A stretch of DNA of 14,915 bases from DASQDN01 sp035630195 (lineage in GTDB: Bacteria; Acidobacteriota; Terriglobia; Bryobacterales; Bryobacteraceae): contig DASQLD010000129.1 of NCBI GenBank assembly GCA_035630195.1, positions 1 through 14,915 on the forward strand, in the 5' to 3' direction. This document shows, one piece after another, positions 8,216 through 14,089 of this stretch (within the stretch, counting starts at the first letter, position 1; the number at the start of each line of letters is the position of its first letter). Position numbers and translations under genes: made by a program. A model generated the notes under the pieces. That model had not been told where the DNA came from. It saw only the letters and a program-made list of their open reading frames with translations, and did no database searches.

Positions 8216-8761
8216 ATGCAAATGCAGAGACGATCGTTCCTTTCCTTACTAGCAGCGGGTGGCGGCTCAGCGTTGGCGCAATCAGCGGCCCCTGCACGCT
8301 CCCCTGACGTACCCTTTGTCCCGACGCCGCAGAACGTCGTCGAGGCGATGTTAAAGCTCGGCGAGGTCAAGAAGGGTGACATCCTTTATGATCTTGGATC
8401 CGGCGATGGCCGGCTGGTGATTACAGCCGCAAAGCTATACGGAGTCAAAGGTACTGGCATCGATATCGATCCCAAACGTATCGAAGAGTCAAACGCGAAT
8501 GCGAAGAAGGAAGGAGTGGAGAATCTGGTCAAGTTCATCAACAAAGATCTCTTCGAAGCCGACTTTCGCGATGCTACTGTGATCACACTCTATCTTCTTC
8601 CGGGCATCAATCTGAAGCTACGACCGAAGTTATGGAAAGAGTTGAAGCCAGGAACTCGTATCGTTTCTCACAGCTTCGATATGGGCGATTGGCAGGCGCA
8701 GAAGCAGATCGACGTCGACGGTCGGATTTTGTACTTTTGGACGGTGCCGGCGACCCGGTAG
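8216..8761 (+). CDS. Class I SAM-dependent methyltransferase fold protein with export-type leader
   Basis: 181 residues. The core is a Rossmann-type methyltransferase: motif I YDLGSGDGR (58-66), acidic end of strand 2 GIDIDPKRI (81-89), and a motif IV-like region around 110-130 (NKDLFEADFRDATVITLYLL). The preceding FVPTPQNVVEAML (34-46) is a typical opening of this family, so the family domain begins near residue 30. Before it sits MQMQRRSFLSLLAAGGGSALAQ, with an RRSFL twin-arginine-like motif and an AQ cleavage-like end. This would send the protein to the periplasm, where S-adenosylmethionine is not expected. A second in-frame ATG at 8222 would still keep the leader. The substrate is unknown. 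The stop lies 6 bp from the end of the convergent GntR gene. Confidence 0.85.
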   Translation: MQMQRRSFLSLLAAGGGSALAQSAAPARSPDVPFVPTPQNVVEAMLKLGEVKKGDILYDLGSGDGRLVITAAKLYGVKGTGIDIDPKRIEESNANAKKEGVENLVKFINKDLFEADFRDATVITLYLLPGINLKLRPKLWKELKPGTRIVSHSFDMGDWQAQKQIDVDGRILYFWTVPATR

Positions 8762-8767
8762 TTCTTA

Positions 8768-9433
8768 TCAGGGAACGAGCTCGTTCACCAGCTCCTGCTT
8801 TGCACGGGTAATGTGTTTGCGCAAAGCCGACTGCAGAGCCCGGGCATCTCGACGACAAAACGCGTCAACGATCTGCTCATGCTCTGCGTGTTCCAAATCC
8901 AGGCGCGATTGCCATGACTCACCCACACGGTGCAGTCTCGCAATCGTCAGGTGCGCATGAAGGCTGTCGTACATCTCCGCCAGCCTTCTGTTTGCCGAGA
9001 GACGGATGATCATGTGGTGCAGTTCCCGGTTGGCCGTTTCATGCAGCGCGCGGTCAGCTTCCGATTCGACGGGTTTTGCGAGACGCTCGAGAATACTTCG
9101 CGCTACTGTAATATCCTCCTCGGTCGCATTGGTCACGGCTGTTTCTGCGGCCAGGCATTCGAGAGCTCGCCGGATATCGAAAGTTTCCTCGACGTCCCGG
9201 GGAGAAAGCGTGGCTACGTACGTTCCACTACGAGGTTGAATGACAATGAGCCCCTCGGCTGCCAGTAGCTGCAGCGCTTGCCGCACGGGTGTAAAACTCA
9301 CACCAAGATTGGCCGCAAGATCTTCTACGTTCAGCCTCTGACCGGGACTGAAGACCCGGGTAAGGATCGCGTCGCGGAGGGCTTGAAGGACCTCATCCGT
9401 CGCACGGCGCTGTTCGATTTTGGCCAAAGGCAT
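8768..9433 (-). CDS. GntR family transcriptional regulator, FCD (FadR-like) subfamily
   Basis: 221 residues. An N-terminal winged helix (about 8-75) contains LRDAILTRVFSPGQRL, the helix-turn-helix NVEDLAANLGVSFTPVRQAL and a wing PRSGTYVATL. The C-terminal FCD domain (about 80-215) is all-helical with the expected metal-ligand set N135-x3-H139, H185 and H207, so it probably binds a carboxylate or sugar-acid effector through a metal. It is divergent from the Gfo/Idh/MocA oxidoreductase gene across a 147-bp gap that holds a near-palindrome, so it probably regulates that gene and itself. No strong Shine-Dalgarno is seen before its ATG. The effector cannot be read from the sequence. Confidence 0.93.
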   Translation of the reverse strand: MPLAKIEQRRATDEVLQALRDAILTRVFSPGQRLNVEDLAANLGVSFTPVRQALQLLAAEGLIVIQPRSGTYVATLSPRDVEETFDIRRALECLAAETAVTNATEEDITVARSILERLAKPVESEADRALHETANRELHHMIIRLSANRRLAEMYDSLHAHLTIARLHRVGESWQSRLDLEHAEHEQIVDAFCRRDARALQSALRKHITRAKQELVNELVP

Positions 9434-9533
9434 ATCGTGTAAGTTGCGACCGGAGCGTCTAGAATACGACGCGATCGACCCCCAGGGCGGGCAGGGTCAA
9501 TTGTTATCTTAGATCACGGCCCAGCCACAAATG

Positions 9534-9549
9534 TTCCTGACGTTAGGAA
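9534..9549. promoter_or_regulatory. Candidate operator between the GntR regulator and the oxidoreductase
   Basis: TTCCTGACGTTAGGAA is a 16-bp imperfect palindrome in which 14 positions are symmetric; only the G/T pair flanking the central ACGT breaks symmetry. It lies 31-46 bp before the oxidoreductase ATG, and an AT-rich TATATATT follows it at 9554-9561. This position suits a repressor site. That the neighbouring GntR protein binds it is inference. Confidence 0.45.
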
Positions 9550-9580
9550 ACCGTATATATTTGGTCTGGGAGAAGTATTA

Positions 9581-10879
9581 ATGCAAAACGAGAATCGCCG
9601 GACCTTCGTTCGGACTGTCGCGATTACCGCCGCATCAGCGTCGCGCATTCTGGGAGCAAATGACCGCGTCAACGTTGCAGTAGTTGGCCTAGGGGGCCGT
9701 GGCCGCGCTCATATGCAAGCTTGGAGCACAGTGCCAGGAACCCGCATCTCAGCTTTGTGTGACGTCGATCAGGCCGCGCTCGAACGCGGTCAGACGCAGG
9801 TTTCCCGAAATGGCGCCGAAAAGCCGGCAGGTTATGCCGACATGCGCAAACTCTTTGAGGATAAGAACGTCGACGCTGTCTCGATGCCGCTTCCAAATCA
9901 TTGGCATGCGTTGTCGGCGATCTGGGCTTGCCAAGCCGGTAAAGACGTATACATCGAGAAGCCAGCCTGCTACAACGTGTTCGAAGGCCGCAAGATGATC
10001 GAAGCCGCGCGCAAATACAAGCGCATGGTTCAAGTGGGTTCCCAAAGCCGCAGCACACCGCACAAGATGGAGGCCATCGCCAAACTCCAGGGCGGTGTTA
10101 TCGGCAAGCTGTACCAAGCCAAAGGCGTTTGTTATAAGCGTCGGAAGTCGATTGGTAGGAAGCCGGATGAGCCGGTTCCTCCCGGGGTCGATTGGGATCT
10201 TTTTCTGGGACCGGCTCCAAAGCGCGCGTATAACGAGCTTCGATTCAAGTACAACTGGCATTGGTTTTGGGACACCGGCAACGGCGACATCGGGAACCAG
10301 GGCGTTCATGAGATGGATTTGGCGCGCTGGGCCCTCGGCGTGGGCATGCCGAAGTCCGTCGTATCGACGGGAGGCAAGTATGCCTATAACGATGACCAGG
10401 AGACACCGAACACTCAGCTTGCGCGCTTTGATTACGGCGATTCGGAGATCATTTTCGACGTCCACGGTCTGATCACCGACCACGACGGCGCGTTGCCGTT
10501 CGACGGCCAGAATTGCGTCGGCAATGTGTATTACGGACTCGACGGCTATATGGCGCTTGACGACAAGGGTTATCAGATTTACAAAGGCGAAAAGCGGGAG
10601 CTAGTCGAGGACGTTAAAGCAGAGCGCAAGAATACCACGGCGCTGCACATGGAGAACTTCATAAAAGGCGTAAAATCCCGGAATCCTAAAGATCTGAGCG
10701 CCGAAATAGAGATAGGCGTCATCTCGGCCGATCTATGTCATCTCGCGAACATTAGCTATCGTGTGAAGCGCCGTTTGGAACTGGATCCGTCAGGTGAGAA
10801 GTTCCGTAACGATGCCGAGGCGAACAAGCTTTTAACTCGCGATTACCGCAAACCCTACGTAGTACCCGAGAACGTCTAA
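9581..10879 (+). CDS. Gfo/Idh/MocA family oxidoreductase, Tat-exported
   Basis: 432 residues. A twin-arginine leader (ENRRTFVRTVAITAASASRI) precedes the NAD(P)-binding Rossmann domain with GLGGRGRAH at 36-44. The family EKP motif is at 126-128 (YIEKPACYN), and the C-terminal domain carries GNGDIGNQGVHEMDLARW at 233-250. Relatives oxidise or reduce a sugar or inositol hydroxyl; Zymomonas glucose-fructose oxidoreductase shows that such enzymes can be exported by Tat with bound cofactor. The start is supported by GGGAG at 9568-9572. It is divergent from the GntR regulator and probably monocistronic, with a hairpin just after the stop. The exact substrate is not readable; a 3-keto-sugar-forming role is suggested only by the DUF1080 gene nearby. 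Confidence 0.93.
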   Translation: MQNENRRTFVRTVAITAASASRILGANDRVNVAVVGLGGRGRAHMQAWSTVPGTRISALCDVDQAALERGQTQVSRNGAEKPAGYADMRKLFEDKNVDAVSMPLPNHWHALSAIWACQAGKDVYIEKPACYNVFEGRKMIEAARKYKRMVQVGSQSRSTPHKMEAIAKLQGGVIGKLYQAKGVCYKRRKSIGRKPDEPVPPGVDWDLFLGPAPKRAYNELRFKYNWHWFWDTGNGDIGNQGVHEMDLARWALGVGMPKSVVSTGGKYAYNDDQETPNTQLARFDYGDSEIIFDVHGLITDHDGALPFDGQNCVGNVYYGLDGYMALDDKGYQIYKGEKRELVEDVKAERKNTTALHMENFIKGVKSRNPKDLSAEIEIGVISADLCHLANISYRVKRRLELDPSGEKFRNDAEANKLLTRDYRKPYVVPENV

Positions 10880-10886
10880 CCCACAG

Positions 10887-10910
10887 GGGGACGCCCTTCC
10901 GGACGTCCCC
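10887..10910 (+). terminator. GC-rich hairpin after the oxidoreductase gene
   Basis: GGGGACG and CGTCCCC form a 7-bp perfect stem around a 10-base loop, starting 7 bases after the oxidoreductase stop. The position suits a terminator, but AAAATG follows rather than a T run, so it is not a standard intrinsic terminator. It may stabilise the 3' end or pause transcription. Confidence 0.4.
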
Positions 10911-10967
10911 AAAATGCCCCAAAACTAGCGAACCCGAATCGCCGCGACCTGAAGCGCCCGGCACGAG

Positions 10968-10995
10968 TGCTGAATGAAGTGTAGTTTGTTATGAT
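10968..10995 (+). promoter_or_regulatory. Weak candidate promoter before the MBL-fold gene
   Basis: TATGAT at 10990-10995 resembles a -10 box, with a poor TGCTGA at 10968-10973 spaced 16 bp upstream. Initiation would fall about two bases before the ATG at 11004, giving a nearly leaderless mRNA; this agrees with the absence of a Shine-Dalgarno sequence there. Confidence 0.28.
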
Positions 10996-11003
10996 CTACA
11001 GCC

Positions 11004-12128
11004 ATGGCAACGCGACGCGGTTTTTTGAAATCGAGTTTGAGCGCTTGTTGGACTGGAGCCGCGCTTCTTGAACAGTCGGTGTTCCGCGCCACTCAGGCTC
11101 GTGCGCAGGCGCGGCCCGGAATGCGCTCGCTATTCGATATTCAGAAGGTCGCCGACGGAGTGTATGCGGCAATCGCCAAACCGGCAGCCGTTCTAAACTG
11201 TAACGCCGCGATTTTCGAGAACGCCGAGGATTTGCTGGTGGTGGATAAGCACTCGAAACCATCAGCGGTAGTGGCCTTGGTTTCGCAGCTCAAGGCGGAA
11301 GTGACGAAGAAGCCGGTAAAATACATCGTCAATAGCCACTTTCATTGGGATCACAGCCAGGGCACATCGGCTTATCGGAAGATGAATCCGCATGCTCAAG
11401 TGATCTCCTCTGAGGCGACGCGCCGGTTGCTCTCGGAGAACGGCGCAGCTCGCTTGAAGGCATCGCTGGAGCAAGTTCGCGGCAATCTTGACGTTGTGGA
11501 GCAGCGACGAAGCAGGAGTAAAGATGCTGCCGAGATCCAGCGCCTTCAAGAGCTATCGGCCGGGATGAAAGCCTATCTCGCCGAAATGAACAACTACACG
11601 CCCGAGTTGCCCGATCTCACCTTCGACCGGGATTTGATTCTTCACGACAAAGCCCACGATCTGCACTTGGCGTTTCGCGGACGGGCCCACACGATGGGCG
11701 ACATTGTCGTCTTTTGTCCACAGAAGAAAGTGGTCGCAACCGGCGACATGATTCATAGCATGCTTCCGTTTATCGGAGACGGCTTTCCACACGACTGGCC
11801 AAAGACGATGCGGTCGATCGCGGAGATGTCGTTCGACGCGGTGGCAGGCGGCCATGGTCCAGTGCAACAAGGGAAGGCTCGGCTCCTGGATATGGCGTCC
11901 TATATCGAGGAAGTGACGAATCGAGTCGAGCGAGAGAAAGAGAAGTCTGTTGAACAGTTACAGGCCTCGATTGTGCCTGCGAGCTTGAAGACTCTCTCCG
12001 GCGAATACGGGAAGTTCTTGCTACAGAACTTTAGCGGGCCGGGTTCGAGTGGAGATCCTAAGGCTGCTATGGCTGCATCGGTCCGCAGCAACGTCGCCCA
12101 GGTACATGAGCGTCTGAAGGCCGGCTGA
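11004..12128 (+). CDS. Metallo-beta-lactamase-fold hydrolase, Tat-exported
   Basis: 374 residues. The leader MATRRGFLKSSLSACWTGAA has a good twin-arginine motif. The MBL zinc motif HFHWDH is at 112-117; further ligands are H229 (GRAHTMGD), D248 (ATGDMIH) and H284 (GGHGP), so a complete two-metal site is present. Between the first motif and H229 lies a long helical, charged insert (about 140-200). The overall pattern resembles exported MBL-fold proteins sometimes grouped with quinoprotein-relay or class B-like beta-lactamases; the substrate is unknown and antibiotic hydrolysis should not be assumed. The last 62 bp overlap the 3' end of the convergent deacetylase-family gene. Confidence 0.92.
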   Translation: MATRRGFLKSSLSACWTGAALLEQSVFRATQARAQARPGMRSLFDIQKVADGVYAAIAKPAAVLNCNAAIFENAEDLLVVDKHSKPSAVVALVSQLKAEVTKKPVKYIVNSHFHWDHSQGTSAYRKMNPHAQVISSEATRRLLSENGAARLKASLEQVRGNLDVVEQRRSRSKDAAEIQRLQELSAGMKAYLAEMNNYTPELPDLTFDRDLILHDKAHDLHLAFRGRAHTMGDIVVFCPQKKVVATGDMIHSMLPFIGDGFPHDWPKTMRSIAEMSFDAVAGGHGPVQQGKARLLDMASYIEEVTNRVEREKEKSVEQLQASIVPASLKTLSGEYGKFLLQNFSGPGSSGDPKAAMAASVRSNVAQVHERLKAG

Positions 12129-13005
12129 TTTCGGCCATCAGCCGGAACGTTGTAGCGTGTGCGTGGACCGTGAAATCGATTGGATCGGAGTAGCCACCAC
12201 CTAACGTCACCACGCAGGGTATTCCGGCTTGCATGCAGGCCATAAAGACGCGCTTGTCCCGCTCAGCCAAACCTTCGCACGTCAACTGCAAGCGTCCGAG
12301 TTTGTCGGACGCCAATCCGTCCACGCCCGATTGAAAGAACAGAATATCCGGGCGAAACTCGATTGCTTTTGGGAGGACCCGTGTGAGAGCTTCCAGGAAC
12401 TCGTCGTCGCCGGCTCCATCTGGAAGTCCGACATCGAGACTGCTGGTCTGCTTGCGAAACGGGAAGTTGTTTTGCCCGTGTATGGAGATGGTCAAAACGT
12501 TGTCGTCATCCTCGAAGATTTTGGCGGTCCCGTCGCCCTGATGGACATCAAGGTCGAGAATGGCGGCGCGTCTGATTTTCCCCTCTTCCCGAAGGACGGC
12601 GATCGCGACCGCCATGTCGTTAAAAACGCAGAAGCCCGACCCGGTGTCACTAAACGCATGATGTGTTCCGCCGGCGAGACCGCCACCACGGCCGCAGCGT
12701 AGCGCGTCGCGCGAAGCCGCTACCGTTGATCCGACCGAAGCCAATGTTCGCTGGACGAGTTGCTGCGACCAAGGAAACCCTATGCGCCGTATCACGGAAG
12801 AATCGAGCGAGCCGGCGAGGAAGTTCTGAACATAGGTACGCTCGTGAATCAACGCGATCGTGGTCGGGTCGGCCAACGGCGCGGGCGCGAAGTCGAACAA
12901 ACCTGTGGCCTGAAGAACTTCGCGCAACATTCGATACTTTCGGACAGGAAATCGATGTCCTGGCGGTAAAGGGATCTCGTACTGATCCGAGTAGTACAGC
13001 TTCAC
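12067..13005 (-). CDS. Histone deacetylase family (HDAC/AcuC-like) amidohydrolase
   Basis: 312 residues, no signal peptide, so cytoplasmic. The deacetylase active site is complete: paired histidines in GGTHHAF (H115, H116), zinc ligands D153 and H155 in DLDVHQGDGT, third ligand D229 in QSGVDGL, and catalytic tyrosine Y272 in LGGGYS. Bacterial members deacetylate small molecules, polyamines or proteins such as acetyl-CoA synthetase; which one applies here is unknown. The start is GTG at 13003-13005, overlapping the DUF1080 stop as GTGA, and no Shine-Dalgarno precedes it, so translation is likely coupled. The last 20 or so residues (from about SRPSDAHVPGRR) lie beyond the usual domain and overlap the convergent MBL gene. 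Confidence 0.93.
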   Translation of the reverse strand: MKLYYSDQYEIPLPPGHRFPVRKYRMLREVLQATGLFDFAPAPLADPTTIALIHERTYVQNFLAGSLDSSVIRRIGFPWSQQLVQRTLASVGSTVAASRDALRCGRGGGLAGGTHHAFSDTGSGFCVFNDMAVAIAVLREEGKIRRAAILDLDVHQGDGTAKIFEDDDNVLTISIHGQNNFPFRKQTSSLDVGLPDGAGDDEFLEALTRVLPKAIEFRPDILFFQSGVDGLASDKLGRLQLTCEGLAERDKRVFMACMQAGIPCVVTLGGGYSDPIDFTVHAHATTFRLMAEISRPSDAHVPGRRCCGPMQP

Positions 13006-13637
13006 TTACGATGGCTGAGATCGCGAATGTAAATCTCTTTGAACATCATGTCGCCCTCACCGCCCGAATGCAGTTGGAGCGCAATCGGTCCGTCAAAGGA
13101 TTTCGGCTTGGGATCAGTGAAATCGATCATCTGCACACCGTTCAAGCGAGAAATATAACGATTTCCCACGACTTGAACAAGGTACTCATTCCAGTCATCG
13201 CGCCGCACTACGATCTCGTTTTCCGGCGCCGGCCACACAATCCAAGCGCGCCCATCGCCATAAATACCGCCTGTGTGTTGCCCGAGAGTGCAATCGACTT
13301 CAAACTGCAGCCCTTGGGTGACGTCGGCTGTGCCGGGTTTGAAATCGACATGGAAGAACACGCCGCTATTGCCCGTTCCATTGCACTTGAATTTCAAAGA
13401 TAGCTGGAAGTCTTTATAATCCTTGTTCGTCTTGAGGTAGCCGTAAGCTTTGGTGATGGCCCGTCCGCGCAGGACGCCGTTTTCGACTTCCCATTTTTCT
13501 TTTCCGACCTCCGTCCATCCCGATAAGTCTTTGCCATTGAAAAGCTGGACCCAATCTTCACCTGGAAGTTTGGTTTTTTCCGGCGTGTTCTGGGCGAACA
13601 AGGCGCCCGTGAGAAGAATTAGCAACGAGAAACGCAT
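13002..13637 (-). CDS. DUF1080 (3-keto-disaccharide hydrolase family) protein, exported
   Basis: 211 residues with signal peptide MRFSLLILLTGALFAQ. The single domain opens with the family signature WVQLFNGKDLSGWTEVGKEK (29-48) and continues as a concanavalin-like beta-sandwich, with NSGVFFHVDF and a closing GPIALQLHSGGEGDMMFKEI. Pfam now names this family 3-keto-disaccharide hydrolase after members that cleave 3-keto-glycosides; many others are uncharacterised. It is the first gene of a two-gene unit with the deacetylase-family protein. Its ATG is only 11 bp from the divergent ATG at 13649, so its promoter must lie within the neighbouring coding sequence or the mRNA must be nearly leaderless. 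Confidence 0.92.
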   Translation of the reverse strand: MRFSLLILLTGALFAQNTPEKTKLPGEDWVQLFNGKDLSGWTEVGKEKWEVENGVLRGRAITKAYGYLKTNKDYKDFQLSLKFKCNGTGNSGVFFHVDFKPGTADVTQGLQFEVDCTLGQHTGGIYGDGRAWIVWPAPENEIVVRRDDWNEYLVQVVGNRYISRLNGVQMIDFTDPKPKSFDGPIALQLHSGGEGDMMFKEIYIRDLSHRK

Positions 13638-13648
13638 CTGCCGCTATT

Positions 13649-14074
13649 ATGAACAATATGGAGCGCAGGCGTGTTCTTCTGCTTCTTCCGGCCCTTCCCG
13701 CGCTGCTGCGCGGCCAGGAGACTGTCGTCCGTGGAAAGCTTTCGGCCTCGCCCTCCGGAGGTCCGGGATTGACGGTGGAGGGCGGAAAGTTCGTCCCCCT
13801 CAGCGGAGATCCCGACACCGAGGGCGTCCTCAAAGACGCCCGTTTGGTTGGCACGGATTTCGAGGTGGTCGGGCACTTTGCAGAGGGCGGGAAGTTTCAG
13901 ATCAATCCGATCCACAAGCGCGCGCTGTTCACTTACAAAACGGGCAAACGTTTGATGGTGACGTACTGGTGCGAGGTGTGCGCGATACGCACCTACACAC
14001 CTGGGATTTGTTGGTGCTGTCGGGAAGACACCGCACTCGACCTGCTGGAGCCTGATAAAGTCGTTAAAGCCTGA
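13649..14074 (+). CDS. Small exported protein with CxxC and CxCC cysteine motifs
   Basis: 141 residues. A basic, hydrophobic leader (MERRRVLLLLPALPALLRG) indicates export; the ATG at 13658, three codons in, is an equally good start. The mature part is mostly beta-like. Near the C-terminus five cysteines form CEVC (108-111) and CWCC (121-124), separated by nine residues, which suggests a bound metal, a disulfide pair or a cluster. I do not recognise a named family. It is followed by an aldose 1-epimerase 15 bp downstream. The 3' end carries a 19-bp tandem duplication; without it the protein would end in VVKE with a TGA overlapping the epimerase ATG. No Shine-Dalgarno is visible. Confidence 0.8.
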   Translation: MNNMERRRVLLLLPALPALLRGQETVVRGKLSASPSGGPGLTVEGGKFVPLSGDPDTEGVLKDARLVGTDFEVVGHFAEGGKFQINPIHKRALFTYKTGKRLMVTYWCEVCAIRTYTPGICWCCREDTALDLLEPDKVVKA

Positions 14075-14088
14075 TAAAGTCGTTAAAG
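14049..14088. repeat. 19-bp perfect tandem duplication at the end of the small cysteine protein gene
   Basis: CCTGATAAAGTCGTTAAAG occurs at 14051-14069 and again at 14070-14088 without mismatch; the period of 19 holds from 14049 to 14088. The second copy shifts frame by one and brings a new stop (TGA 14072-14074) into frame. Confidence 0.95.
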
Positions 14089-14089
14089 A

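Noticed and set aside
7513..8761. Toxin-antitoxin pair of the nucleotidyltransferase/HEPN type
   Set aside because: There is no HEPN-like partner; the downstream gene is a methyltransferase fold with a leader peptide, and the nucleotidyltransferase-like domain is fused to a winged helix.
9749..10483. Long minus-strand frame (244 residues) opposite the oxidoreductase
   Set aside because: It lies wholly inside a clearly recognised gene, has no family motif and reads as antisense of a GC-rich coding strand.
10887..10910. Standard intrinsic terminator after the oxidoreductase
   Set aside because: The stem is good, but there is no T run on either strand directly after it, so only a hairpin of uncertain role is reported.
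11004..12128. Antibiotic-resistance beta-lactamase
   Set aside because: The zinc motifs are shared by the whole MBL superfamily; nothing in the sequence shows beta-lactam specificity.
12663..13403. Plus-strand frame of 246 residues across the deacetylase and DUF1080 genes
   Set aside because: It runs antisense through two genes with full family motifs; its own peptide is Arg/Ser-rich without recognisable domain.
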